Origin: Bathynomus jamesi
Taxonomy: Eukaryota; Arthropoda; Malacostraca; Isopoda; Cirolanidae
DNA: 64,000 nucleotides
Reading direction: 5' to 3'
Assembly (NCBI GenBank): GCA_023014485.1
Contig: JAJOZX010000087.1
Coordinates: 1,204,501-1,268,500 of the forward strand
This document shows, in pieces, positions 10,901 to 22,562 of the stretch. Numbering within the stretch: position 1 is the stretch's first letter; the number at the start of each line of letters is the position of its first letter. The translations under genes and the position numbers were made by a program. The notes beneath the pieces are model-generated. The model ran no database searches, was not told the DNA's origin, and saw only the letters and a program-made list of their open reading frames with translations.

Positions 10901-10902
<2 letters not shown>

Positions 10903-11241
10903 GGACGAGACGAAAGGAGTCACGTTAAAAGAGAGTAAAAGGGAGAGTCCTCGAAGAATTTCTTCAAGGAGACGAGAAGAAACTTCGATCTAAACCAATT
11001 CATATACTGTTTTATAGTTGATATAATATATATATGTATTTGTTTCATATCTGTGACCAGTATATAATATTTTTTACGACGTGTTTCATACCCGATTGTG
11101 ACTTGTATGTGGTTCAGGTAGTGACCACAAGTGAATCAATGACATTTTATAAGCAAGCATTGTGTGGGGACTGGCGACGCCGTCCTTAGGAACTAACCTA
11201 TAGTGTAGTTGTATCGTTCCAGTGGTTGTGGTAAATTCTGG

Positions 11242-11891
11242 GGATCTTTTCGGTTTTAGGTCCGGCATTGGATTTTTTTCATATTTTTGGTATAGACGTA
11301 GATTTTTACGCTGATTCCATTTCCGCTATCCGTTTCTTGGAGAAATAAACACGAAAAAAGCTATGTGCAAGTTTATTACGTTTACAGGTTTCCAGAAAAC
11401 AGAACGGAACACAAACCAAAGTTTGCTACTTGCCAAACTGCGCAATATCGTTCAGCATTTGGCGCACTAGATCTTTGCCTGCGTGTCGGTGATGCCAGAG
11501 AAACTCGCAGAGATACGAGTCGATCATGGAACGGTGCGTACCACACCGGCGCTTGTTACCGCGTTTGAGTTGGTTCCACGTCGACTCTATCCGTCGCGTG
11601 TGTGCTCCAGTTGAAGGGTCCACGAAGTTTTCGATATGGTTCACTGTTTTGTAACTGAAGCTGTACCCTTCGAGCTGTTCGATATACAAACAGAAGTAGT
11701 TTAGGTTAGGTTAGGTTAGGTTAGGTTAGGTTAAGTATAGGTGGATATTTGAATACAAGTTTTGGGCCATAACGTTTTTCGTGTTTATTTCTCCAAGAAA
11801 CCGATTGCAGAAATGGAATCAGCGTAAAAATCTACATATATACCAAAAACATGGAAAAAATCCAATGCCGGACCTAAAACCGAAAAGACCC
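11242..11891. mobile_element. Merlin-type element remnant, 650 bp, 8-bp TSD
   Basis: About 120 bp of inverted repeat at each end (left 11242-11362, right 11773-11891), starting GGATCTTTTCGGTTTTAGG and mirrored with few mismatches. Flanks carry a perfect 8-bp duplication, AATTCTGG, at 11234-11241 and 11892-11899. The interior encodes a C-terminal ISXO2/IS1595-like transposase remnant on the minus strand and a (TTAGG)n tract at 11702-11737. Merlin is the eukaryotic superfamily related to these bacterial elements and makes 8-9-bp duplications. Confidence 0.85.
11426..11689 (-). pseudogene. Merlin (ISXO2-like) transposase C-terminal remnant
   Basis: The 87-residue frame shows the block after the second catalytic residue of ISXO2-like DDE transposases: YKTVNHIENFVDPSTGAHTR, IESTWNQLKR, and the terminal YLCEFLWHHR. 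The NH.ENFVDP.TGAHT.RIE..W pattern is strongly family-specific, and the Glu of RIESTW is in the position of the third catalytic acid. The N-terminal part with the first two acids is gone and the element is only 650 bp, so this is a deletion derivative. Confidence 0.8.
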
Positions 11892-11899
11892 AATTCTGG

Positions 11900-13489
11900 C
11901 TATTTTAGTAATATAAATCAAGGTGGTGTGTAAAAAGGTACGCCAAAAGCTGAAACAGGGCCGTGGCTAGCATTTTGTAAACTCAAGGCGTTCTCTCGTA
12001 TGAGGTGGGTTTGCTCTCCGTAGGTGCAGCTGTAACGCCTACACGATCCAACTTACCCACATATTCCGATAGACCTAACCCAGCTAGGCTTAATTAAGAA
12101 TAAGCTCTCTGTCACTACCAATTCTGTAATAATAATAACCCGACTAAAGTCCTCATTATTATTCCCCAGATTTATGTGTGTAACAATGGTAAAGTGATTG
12201 GGGACAATCCTTCAATAAAGAATACTTGTAAATTTGTAAATCTTTCACACAGAAATAATAGTAGTAGTAAAGTGCAGAGTAGACAAGGCTGTTTTCTTCC
12301 TCCATTTACTTCTGGCAGAAAAGAGTAGCGAAAAAAGATTTATAGAAAAGTAATAAAAATTATAAGGAAAAGAATCGCTTCAGAGTTCCCTCCTACCATG
12401 AGTACACTTATTTCTGGTAACCAAATGCGCGTTTGAAGAGAGTGAAAAATAAAGAATAAGCATGAAACGGTAGACTACTTAGTCTAATCTACACGCCTTT
12501 TTTTAAGGAGGTTTTATTTGTTTATTATATACAAGAAATGATCATTTCATCGCCGCATTATTTCTTCGACTGAATGTTCGAAAACACTGTACAGAGAGAC
12601 CGACAACTTAAATTTATTTATACTGCTATCTTTTGCACTGGAATTATTCAAATACGGGAGCACTGATCTAGCGGTACTTCCAGCTGGTCAGCACACCCCA
12701 ATTTAAGAATTCCTCGGGTAATATATATTATGTATATGATTTTTCTCTCTTTTATTTACTCTGAATTGAATTAAATTGAATTGAATAACCTTCATTGATA
12801 AAATAAAAAGTTTTACAATTGTTTTTTTTTGTTTTAGCATAAATAATTGCGAAATTGGACTATTTATTTTTATTTAATTTGGCCCTTAAGCTTTAGGCTT
12901 CACTGAGTTCTTAATTATAGATAAAAACAGATATTTATTATTAATACAATAATACATAAATCATAAATAAGAATTATTAATTAGATTATGTATTAATCTT
13001 AAATTATTATCATAAATATAAAACAAATACAAAGTCATTATCATCAGAGGTGCAAATAGTCGTATATCGTAGTAACATTGTTACAAGAAAGAAATTTAGT
13101 TGGCAGAAAGAAATTGGGGCAAATGATTAAAAGAAAGAAAAGTAGACAAAAAATGGACTAAAAAACATATTTATATAAAAAAATCCTATTTAAAAATAAG
13201 GGTAAATGACTATAGGTGATGGGTAAGCGGAATTAAAAAATGTAATAAGTTTTGCCTTTAAGATGGGAGTATTCTGGCAGAAAGGATTTCCTACTTTCTT
13301 TAGGTTACAAGAAAGAAAAAAATTATTTACACGTATGGGTATGATATCAATACTATACAAATAAATCAATATTTCACATGAGAGATGAATAATAAGAAGT
13401 AATGTACACTTAATCCTAGATTACACAGGTGAAATGAATAAGTAATAGGTTACTGTAAATTTAATCTTAGATTTTTATTAGTATTCCAT
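11900..13489. other. No gene seen
   Basis: About 1.6 kb of AT-rich DNA without recognisable coding remnants or structured repeats. The first 200 bases right of the Merlin element may be unique host sequence. Confidence 0.45.
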
Positions 13490-14085
13490 TATTAATCGAG
13501 ATTTCAACTTGGTTTTAAACGAATTTACATTCACAATATTTCTTATATCGGCACTGTTTCAGTCCAATGAAAATGGGTAATTTTTGAGATGAAGGAATTG
13601 AAGAATAACATGCTTTGATCTACTTCTGATCTGATATGAATGGATTTCTTGATGAGTTACAAAATATTTATTTACCCATCGTAAGTTAATGATTTTGTTC
13701 TTACACTTTTAAATAAAAATAAAATGTTCCAGTTTGATTACGTCTTTGAGCTTTAGTAGTTTTAGCTCTTTAAATAATGCGCTAGAGTGATCAAAGAAAT
13801 CAGCATCAGATAATCTTATTGCTCATTTTTGGATGACAAAGATACTGTTCAAAGCGTTGTTAGCGAAGTTTCCCGAAACAAGGGTGCAGTACGTTATTTT
13901 AGGAAGAACAAGAGTATGACAGAGTTAATTAAACCTGTTTAGGGATTACATTTCTGAGTTTAAACATTATGGCAACGCTCATTGAAATAAATTTTTAGGT
14001 ATAATTTATATGATCAATCCATTGCAAATTCTTATCTAGCATTACACCAAGAAATTTTATTACAATACGCTCCTTTACTCTCCCT
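13490..14085 (-). pseudogene. LINE RT C-terminal remnant, heavily decayed
   Basis: On the minus strand, KFLGVMLDKNLQWIDHI (about 14050) is the typical block after the RT thumb. It is followed in another frame by ITYCTLVSGNFANN, FVIQK-stop-AIRLSDADFFDHSS and LFKELKLLKLKDVIKL, the C-terminal phrases of many Jockey-group LINEs. Near the left end IVNVNSFKTKLKSR resembles the final helix. Several frame changes and stops show an old copy. It may be a different LINE family from the fragment just to its right. Confidence 0.6.
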
Positions 14086-14122
14086 TTATTGTGAACTTAT
14101 GTTGCTAAAACACTTATCTAAC

Positions 14123-14401
14123 CTATTCAGAAACATATTTACTGAAGTACTCGTTACGGCCCCTGTGGAAAGACTTGGACTTTTCAGTTATCTTACATGT
14201 GGAAAAGTTTGTCAACATTTTCGTTTTAAGCCTTTTACCCCTAATTTTAAAGCCGTTGTTTTTCTCAATGTTCCTATACTCTAGGTTAAAGAAGTATTCA
14301 TAATTTACGTTGTCAAAACGATTTACAATTTTACACACCTGAATTAATTCCCCTCTTAAACGCCTATATTCGAGTGTATACAAATTGGGCTCCTTGAGCA
14401 T
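14123..14401 (-). pseudogene. CR1-type LINE C-terminal fragment
   Basis: The frame NLYTLEYRRLRGELIQVCKIV ... NNGFKIRGKRLKTKML matches the same C-terminal stretch seen at 10.6 and 36.2 kb. The last 20-25 residues drift out of frame. No RT precedes it. Confidence 0.65.
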
Positions 14402-14460
14402 ATTGGTTACAAAAAATAAAACCCAATACTGTAATTTATTACTTTACTACATTAAAAAAA

Positions 14461-15393
14461 ATTTAGGTTACAAGACTGTGTCAACCAAGTCAACAGACGC
14501 ATCCAGTCTCAAAACTTAACTTGTGAGATATTTGACCTAAATGAATTGTAACGTAATTAAACATGAAGTAGTTAATTTGCAGTCAGCCTTGGAACGAGCC
14601 TTTCACTTGGTGATACAAAATAAATTGACTTATTTAATTTTCTTGAAACATATGAAGCGTCTAACTGCTTGTTTTACTTTTAAATCAGATGACTAGTTTC
14701 ATTTTGTGGTTAGTTAGTAGGTAGACTAAATTTTCAAAAGCGAAACGAATCATAAGGAGATTGTAGACACCAATCGACTAGGGAAATACTCCGGGGGTAC
14801 GTTAAGTAGGATACAGGGAGTGCTGAAACTCCCGTTTCTCCTCTCACTCTCCTGTGTCAACCAAGTCAACAGACGCATCCAGTCTCAAAACTTAACTTGT
14901 GAGATATTTGACCTAAATGAATTGTAACTAGTAATTAAACATGAAGTAGTTAATTTGCAGTCAGCCTTGGACGAGCCTTTCACTTGGTGATACAAAATAA
15001 ATTTAGGTTACAAGACTGTGTCAACCAAGTCAACAGACGCATCCAGTCTCAAAACTTAACTTGTGAGATATTTGACCTAAATGAATTGTAACTAGTAATT
15101 AAACATGAAGTAGTTAATTTGCAGTCAGCCTTGGAACGAGCCTTTCACTTGGTGATACAAAATAAATTGACTTATTTAATTTTCTTGAAACATATGAAGC
15201 GTCTAACTGCTTGTTTTACTTTTAAATCAGATGACTAGTTTCATTTTGTGGTTAGTTAGTAGGTAGACTAAATTTTCAAAAGCGAAACGAATCATAAGGA
15301 GATTGTAGACACCAATCGACTAGGGAAATACTCCGGGGGTACGTTAAGTAGGATACAGGGAGTGCTGAAACTCCCGTTTCTCCTCTCACTCTC
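14461..15393. repeat. Three local tandem copies of a host-repeat/LINE 5' junction
   Basis: Copy A is 14461-14852, copy B 14853-14999 (truncated), copy C 15001-15393. A and C are nearly identical over about 391 bp. Each has about 295 bp of a dispersed repeat starting TTTAGGTTACAAGACTGTG, then about 98 bp that is the 5' end of the LINE continuing at 15394. The dispersed repeat occurs again, diverged, at 30715-30925 and 31275-31370. The duplication therefore arose after the LINE had inserted. Confidence 0.85.
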
Positions 15394-16750
15394 CTCTCTA
15401 GCTGATCCTTTTCCGTGTGTCATCTACCCTGTGAACAGTCCAGTATGCTCTCAAACACACACTTCTCTCACTATTCCTTACTACACACACATGCATCTTA
15501 CACACTACATAATCTTTTCAAAATTACAAAAATAACCCAACAAAATGGCATTGATCTTAAGAACCTCGGAGTTTCCTGGAAAGGGGACCATGAATATCCC
15601 CACTTCTGTCTCCCCGCTGCCGATACCAGGAACGCAGACCCGGGTTCTGCTACTAACCATTTGAGATGTTCTGGGCATCTGCCTCATTCACTTTTCATAA
15701 ACTTCCACAACATTTGTGGTCTTTACTCAAATTTTCAATCTGTTGAACACCACCTCTCCTCTAAACCTTACATTCTCCTCCTCACTAAAACTCAGGTGTC
15801 TGGGACGAAAGATAGCAATCCCTTTTCTGCGCCCTCCTACTTTTTGTATACTCACTTTCATTCCAAAGGTGGATGTTGCCTATGTGTACGCAACGACCTA
15901 ACTTGCTCTCGTATTCCCGAACTTGAATCCACCGAATCCTACACCCTCTGACTACGGCTTACATACCCATCTCAAACTAAATACATCTGTGCTGTTTACC
16001 TTTCTCCTAATTCTACTGACTATCCAAATCTTCTTGACTACCTCACTTCCAAAGTGGAGTGCATTCTATCCCACTCTCCTTTCGCTGAAATCTCCATTTT
16101 AGGAAATCTCAATGTTCACGACCACCTTTGGCTTTCCTCCCATTTTACCGACACCCCTGGTGAACAATCCTGAATGACCTACAGCAGATTGTACAGCACC
16201 CTACTTGTATCCCCGATCGCCTTGGAGATAGGCCCAACATTCTGGATTTATTTTTTACTACTCATCCTTCTTGCTCTGACAAACTTTTTTCTCCTTTGGG
16301 TTCCTCTGACCACAACCTTATATCTGTTTCTTGTCCTATCGTTCCAATTCGACCTTTGGATCCTTCCAAGTGGAGACACCTTCAGCACTTAGGCGCTGTT
16401 CATTGTGAGGCCTTTAGGCAGTACTTCTCTGACTTCCCACGGATTTCCGTGGCCGGGGCCCCCTCCTTTAAGGAGAACACACAGCACCATACTTTTGATA
16501 CATTCTCTTTCCTTTTCTGTCCAACTCTCTAACGCAAGGGTAAATCGATATTCTCAATCTTTCATCTACTGAACTGGTCAGTTCTGGAACAATATTCTTC
16601 AATTCATCTTCCCCTGTCTATGACCTCCAATCTTTCAAAAGCAGAGTGTCCAGTCATTTCGGAAACTTTGGACCTTGATTTTGGCTCTCTTCTTCCTCTA
16701 TGAGGAGGGGTGTATTTTTGCGAGCATTCGCCCTTGGTCCCTCGTTTCTG
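15297..16750 (+). mobile_element. Internally deleted LINE
   Basis: This LINE copy starts at about 15297 (GGAGATTGTAGACACC) inside the dispersed repeat and ends at about 16750, after which the same dispersed repeat resumes at about 16780. It keeps the 5' region, the endonuclease and the extreme C-terminus, but the reverse transcriptase is gone. A shorter inverted derivative of the same LINE is at 30925-31275. Confidence 0.75.
15415..16680 (+). pseudogene. LINE endonuclease (EEP type) fused by deletion to ORF2 C-terminus
   Basis: The exonuclease/endonuclease/phosphatase domain is visible from FHNICGLYSN (about 15703), through LLTKTQVSG (usual TET), GCCLCVRNDL, ICAVYLSPNSTDY and ISILGNLNVHDHLW (usual GDFN, here GNLN), to [14 protein letters not shown] (about 16290), which keeps the catalytic SDH. 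Stops occur at 15950 and near 16172 and a frame shift is needed near 16290. At about 16534 the reading jumps to NARVNRYSQSFI and SFKSRVSSHF, the C-terminal end of the same LINE type, so roughly 2 kb of RT-coding sequence is deleted. The style is reminiscent of LINEs common in decapod genomes (memory-based inference). Confidence 0.75.
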
Positions 16751-17989
16751 CATAAAAAAGTATTGGTGATAGTGCATCTCATAGTGATGGTAGAATAACT
16801 AGCTTCATATTCAGGTTAACTATAGTACATAGACTATAAACAGTGTCTAATATAATTGGTAAATATTAAAAAAATCTACCGTTTGTACAAGATCACTCCC
16901 GTAAATATTTTATTGTATAAATATTGTACACCACATTTACACATTAATATGCATTATTAAATAACTTACAATTTTTTTTAACAAAATCAATAAATCTTTT
17001 AATACATACAAAATACATCAAAGCTGTAACCTCACTTGAAAACTTGTAGAAGAAATGTGCGAATTATATATGAACCTGCGAAATTATCATACATTAACAC
17101 TAAATTTTTATATGGTTACATTTGTACAATATATAATTTCATAATAGAAGTGTGACTAAAATATCTGTACATTTTATATATAAACATGGTTGTATTACTT
17201 ATGTGAAATAAGTAAGGGTAGCCAGATGCATTGCATTTCCTGAAAAAGTAAAGTGGTCAGATAATTAATATGTCAGTAAATCTTAGTCACAAGTTAATGT
17301 ACTATTACTATGGCGATAATCTGATGATACCAATAGTCAGATTACTCGTATGAAATATGTCGGGGTAGTTTCTATTCCTAGTCAAATACACTAAGCAGAT
17401 ATTGTTAAAAAGTTGAATGATTTTCTTCATCGGTTTGTGATCTTCTTCAGTTGACTAGTTACACATACACTATAACCCCATTTAACTAATAACGTGACCA
17501 GTTTAACGCGAAAAGAATTACAGATAATTTTCATAGGAGTAAAGGTAGCCAATTGATTTTGTAACATTTTTTTCTGTAAGATTAGGGTGAATAACTAGAA
17601 GCATAGTAATTTAACAAACCTTGATAGACCGAGTAGGAAACTAACAAAAAAATTTATCTCTGTGTTCGTGAATAAACGTTTCCATGAAAACTTTAAATCC
17701 TCAATAACAATGACTCTTAAACTTTTCCTCCGACGCTTCGTTTAACCCTTTCACTCACTGAGTACACAATTCTGTCGCCGTAAAATAAACCGTATTTATT
17801 CTTATGTAACCATATATACAGTAAAGGCAAATTTCTTTTTTATCCTACATCATAATTCGTGAGTGAATGGTTAACACACCATTTCCCACAATATAATTAA
17901 ATCCACCATTATGATAACCTACCTATATGCATGATTTTACATTTATCTACGAGTACGTTACGTCATCCTTGCCACTTATTAGACCACTT
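16751..17989. other. Dispersed-repeat remainder, then no gene seen
   Basis: 16780-16960 is homologous in order and orientation to 31389-31570 (shared phrases GTGATGGTA, ACTATAAACA, TTTTATTG.ATAAATA.TGTACACCA.ATTT). It is the right part of the dispersed repeat interrupted by the LINE. From 16960 to 17989 I see no gene. Confidence 0.6.
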
Positions 17990-18192
17990 GGACCACCTGA
18001 AGATCAAGGCCCCCAGCCTTCTTTAATTAGTTTTATAAGGCTAACTAACGAAAATATCACGACCTAACCTAACCAATCGTCAAGGGCGTACAGTTGACCT
18101 AACGATTAGTTAGGTTAGGTCGTGATATTTTCTTTAATTAGTTTTATAAGGCTAACTTGAGAAGGCTGGGGGCACTGATCTTCAGGTGATCC
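17990..18192. mobile_element. Palindromic MITE with CCTAACC core, 203 bp
   Basis: Starts GGACCACCTGAAGATC and ends GATCTTCAGGTGATCC. Within it is a nearly complete palindrome of CCCCCAGCCTTCTTTA, TTATAAGGCTAACT, GAAAATATCACGACC and TAACCTAACCAATCG blocks around a central GGGCGTACAGTTGACC. A short direct repeat ACCACT flanks it. Related copies are at 18243-18349 plus 28602-28696, and at 41126-41304. Confidence 0.8.
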
Positions 18193-18242
18193 ACCACTCT
18201 ACTAAATTATGAACATTTATGCTGCAGATTATATCACTATTT

Positions 18243-18349
18243 GGATCACCTAAAGATCAGGGCCCCCAGCCTTCTCTAGTTAGCCTTATAAAGCCAACTA
18301 ACGAAAATATCACGACCTAATCTAACCAATCGTTAGGTCAACTGTACAC
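18243..18349. mobile_element. Left half of a MITE copy split by a DNA transposon
   Basis: Same family as 17990-18192, beginning GGATCACCTAAAGATCAGG. It breaks off after CTGTACAC (18342-18349), which is the duplicated target of the transposon that follows. The right half continues at 28602. The outer flanks CACTATTT (18235-18242) and CGCTATTT (after 28696) look like an 8-bp duplication with one mismatch. Confidence 0.8.
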
Positions 18350-18625
18350 TAAGGTGGAGTGAAAATGGCCCAAAAATTTTTGTTTGTGAATTTAACTTAC
18401 TTGAGGTTTTAAAAGTTGCCAATGGACTAATAGAACAATATGCAAAAAAGTTTATTAAAATCAGACAATCTTTTGATCGACCACCAGACGTTATAAGTTT
18501 ACAATAATATACGATTTTACACAAAAATACCTAAAATACGAGTAAACATCAGACTATATATTTTTATTTATTTTGGCACACTATTATGCTAACGATAGAG
18601 TCTGAGTTATGCATGCATGGTTAAT

Positions 18626-20876
18626 TCAGAATTGATAGTCACGTTTAGACTCAAGTTTCGGCATAAGCTGCCGAGAAGCGACGCGAGCCCGAATAAATCC
18701 ATGGCGGGACGTCTCGCCACACACAGCGGCTGAAGCTTCGGTAACTAGGTTCACGCATCTCTCCACCGCCTGTGTGTGACAAGGGAAGCGAGGGAAGAGG
18801 ATACTTGGTGAAATTTGAGCAGAGATCATGTTGTTCAATTCGTTGTCCGTCATATCCATCGTAACAGGAGGCTCCGTCACGGTCAAAGTCTGCCAATCGA
18901 CCATGTCCTGGTATTAGGTCGCGTCGAGGTTGAGCGGTGGCACTCGAAACCTGCGGATTTTGTTTGCAGACACATGTGATCTTGCCTTCATGATTCTTCT
19001 GAGTCCGAGTTCCCTTATATGTGGTCGCTCATCTGTGATCATGGCTAATAGCACGTTCTCGGGGTGTCCGCAGAAGCCGTTTCGCCGAATCACCGGGTCG
19101 ACGACTTTCTTTAGAGAGGAGCTGAGGTACCGTGTTCTCACCATCATCCCGTGCAGATGTTTGGCTCCATCTTTGCATGATGGCTGCGTCTTGATGGCGA
19201 ACCATGTTGGGGCGTAGACCCGGATGATGAATGTGACAAGAGTTTTGATGTTGTTGGATGGTGCATCGAGGCCAACATAGAGGCGGAGGATTCTGTTGGC
19301 AGTTGTCAACCATCGCGAGTGGTTCAATGGTCCCGGTTTTCGCAATGCTAGATCACAGGGACAGTGTCCTTCACTGACAGCTTGACACATCTGCCACAGG
19401 TACTGCTGGTCAGTGCTCAGGTCCTTCACGTCAACATGCGGCAGTGGCTGTAATGGAGATATAGGTTCATACGATGTTATATGGAGTTCCGTGCATGCTG
19501 TGAGAGATTTCCCTATCGGTCCTGAGAAGCACTTAGGTCCTGTAGTTGCTCCATCTAAATGCTGAAACAGGTGTCGCAGGGGGAGCTCGTTAGCATGTAA
19601 TAAGCACACGAGCCATTGCAGCGGTTTTTGTAGTAATTCCTCAAGCTGCCGAATAACTCCGCCATTATGTCCAGTGTTGACAGCGGTTCCGTCGCATCCG
19701 ACGACTTTCACACTGTCGAGATCCACACTTCGCGCAGCCAAGCATTCAAAGATTACTTTGGAAATCGCCTTGCTTGATCCACTTGACGGCGTCACGTGGC
19801 CAAAGTACGATGAACCTGGTTTACAAATAATGCTGACGTGCTCTTCTGTATCTCTGTCCCGGTGGCCATGTCCTGCGGCGTCTCGTACATTTTTCATCGT
19901 TCTATCCTTTCGACCGTCGAAGTACAATCCAGGCAAGTCTGTCATACTGCTGTCTAGTTTTGTCAGTTCTTGACGAGTTCTACTTCTTTCTCGGCGAATT
20001 TTACTACGATCAATGACTTTGGAGGTGTCATTTGTAGACACAATTCCAATGTCTTGTAGCACGGATGAGGCAATAACGGCTGCTGCTCGATCTGAGACGC
20101 CCGTTCTATCGCACGCTTTAGCCAAACATGGTAATCGTACAGTCATCGTCATTCTTTGACGTTTACTCTCCAGTGTCGATAGATCAGGTTTACAGTGTGA
20201 CTTAGATAGGGTGTATTCTTCGTCGCTGTTGTCGGTGTCGTCGTCCTTGTCTTCCTCGTTGTAGCTTCCAGAATTGCATTGCTGCTTCGATTGTTCTTGG
20301 TGAATGCTGTGTCTTCTCGATCCACAGACTTTCCTGGATATTTTCTTCTGTAGCTTTGTTGTTTCCACCAAATCGATGCCTCCTATAATCATCTTTCTGG
20401 CTCCTCTCTGGTCCTCTAGAAACTTTCTTTCTTTGAGTGGTACTTTGTCCGCTCTTTCGCACTTACAGCTCATGACGAAATCTACACATTTGCATTTGCT
20501 AATGTCGAAGAGTTTATCTGCGTCTTCTCTGAACTGTTCAAGTTGTTGCTTGTAGTTGTCGTTGTCCTTCCGAGCCTTGTATGGTTTCAAGATTTTCTTG
20601 TATTTCTCGTTGTACGGTCTGAGCGTTTCAATCACTCGTCCGTGCGTCACGGTCGGAAGAGACGCTTTCTCCCAAACAAGTTCAACATCAACGCAAACTT
20701 TTTTTGATACTTCGGCGAACGGTGGATATTTGTTATTCTTCGTTGTCAGCTGTTGTCTTGTATGGATGTAAGTAAGCCTTCATAACATCAGCGTAGGTGG
20801 GAAGAACATTTGTGGGTATCTCGCGTGGCGCGCCAAAAATCACACATGCCGCCTTCTCCCTCGTAATAATTTCCAT
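18626..20876 (-). pseudogene. Unnamed DDE-like transposase candidate (same family as 44.0-46.0 and 60.4-62.0 kb)
   Basis: The frame starts at ATG 20876 (MEIITREKAACVIFGAPREI), shifts one base near 20755, runs open from 20650 to a TAA at 18914, then continues in the same frame to 18626. Apart from the shift and this stop it encodes about 740 residues. Parts seen: an N-terminal module (LPTYADV ... VWEKASLPT), an acidic linker, FDGRKD (residues 244-249 of the long frame), GCDGTAVNTG (318-327), LLHANELPLRHLF (350-362), NHSRW (443-447), and a C-terminal block with ISPSILFPRFPCHTQAVERC. The two DG/D sites and a later E are the kind of acids expected of an RNase-H-fold transposase, but I do not recognise a named superfamily. 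Element context (TIR, 8-bp duplication) supports transposase function. A broken copy, not a host gene. Confidence 0.7.
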
Positions 20877-20899
20877 TCTGAAAAAAAAAAACAATTATT

Positions 20900-21440
20900 A
20901 TAAATTGTAAGCAATGTAAGACTATTAAAGAATTTCTGCAAGAAAAAGAAATATCAAATTAATACTGTCACACTCACTTGTCAAACACCTATAAACAGAT
21001 ATCAATATGTAATTAACTTACTTTTAATATCAAGTTTCACGAAAAAATGATAACAGCACAAATAACCTTCAATTCTCACTGCCACATGTGCACTGAGCTT
21101 GGCGGAGCAGCCGCGCTTTGCATATTACTCACTCTCCCCCCACTCCCAATCTCCCATCCCCTCTGACTCACGGACTGCATATGTTATCGCACCAAATCAC
21201 TACTATCACTGAAACTAGCATTAAATCAATGTATGGTTAACTAAACTCTTTCTTATCTCACTTACTCACATCAGCTCTAATAATTTGGCCACCCTCTGTA
21301 ATTGCCATTAATTTACATTCCACACATGTTGTAATCTTAAATGTCAACCTCAAGTATGCAATAACACAGTCTACAGCAAACTAAGCTGTTAATTATTTGC
21401 ATAAACATGGATGAAAGACCAGCATCTTGGATGACTCCTG
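20900..21440. other. 5' leader of the unnamed transposon gene, no other gene seen
   Basis: Lies between the start of the minus-strand gene and the right inverted repeat. It contains ordinary AT-rich sequence. The region presumably carries the promoter, but I cannot point to a motif. Confidence 0.4.
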
Positions 21441-21612
21441 ATGGGCAAAGCGATCGTTAAAACATGAAATATGCCACATATTAAAATCGCTGGTGGTCAA
21501 TCAAGCAATGCTTCAATTGTATTATAATTTCACATGCTTGTTTCTAAAGCCCATTGGCAACTTTTCCACACTCAAGTAAATTAAAAATCCAAAAATGATA
21601 TTTTCACTCCAC

Positions 21613-22177
21613 TATGGAAAATTTGGGAGTACCGAAATGGAAGACCCACCTAATCTTGGATAAGCCATATTGACATTAAAATAAATAATAATAATAAAAA
21701 ATAACTCAGAAGGAGAACATGAACTCTTGCTGAGAAAAATTAAAAAACACCAACGAAAAAACAAATATGGGATGAAAAAGAAAAAAGATCCCATGGCTAG
21801 AAATAGCAACACGGTTTTAAGAAGAAGAAGAAAAAGATCGGGATAAGCAGAATAAGAGGGCGAGAAGCTGAATAAGCATAAGCTGATTAAGCATAAGAAC
21901 AGCGACGGAAAAAGCCGGAATAAAAATGTTTTAGTGGTGTCAAGAGATAAAATTCATAACAGTTTCAAGGTAAGAAGTTCATAAATTTCCCTTCGGTTAT
22001 TAAATTTAGGTTAAATAAGCTGACATTTCAGCTGTAATTGTTTAACAAAAGTGTATGGAAGTCCTGTTTATGGACAAATAGTTAGGCTAGTTCATCTTTG
22101 GCCTAGGTCTTCCATCTCCAACGTAGCCTAGGTTGTGTTTAGGCTAATCTGGTTGGAGCAGGACCTATTTTTCCATA
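21613..22177 (+). repeat. BEL/Pao 5' LTR
   Basis: Differs from the 3' LTR by only a few bases and small indels (for example the A run near 21748 and the terminal TATTTTTCCA versus TATAATTTCCA), suggesting a fairly recent insertion. It should contain promoter and polyadenylation signals. Confidence 0.9.
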
Positions 22178-22562
22178 TATAAATGGTGGCCCGTGTGGGG
22201 AAGGGTTATTTGCTGTGAAAACCTTAACCTTGAATAAAATAAAATAAAATAAATTAAAACAAAAAAATAATAAAATTACTTATCAAACATTTTGACATCT
22301 GAACAGAATTTATTCCATGTTTGGCTTTTTCAAATACTTACTACATATAAATAATAATAAATTACGAAGCCCTAACTAAAAATAAAAATAAGAAATAATT
22401 CAAATGCTTCAAAACTTATCATTTGGTCATAAATGTGGTAAAATTCTAGAATAAGGGTAATCAGAAGCCTAGCCTATTTAACCAAAATAAAGCTTATTTA
22501 TAGAGTTGAAAGGGTTTTAGGATTTTGGGGACTTAATTTTGGAAAAATAAAATAAATAAAGT

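Noticed and set aside
18930..20771. Several plus-strand frames within 18.9-20.8 kb
   Set aside because: Antisense shadows of the unnamed transposase-like gene; Leu/Ser-rich and without domains.
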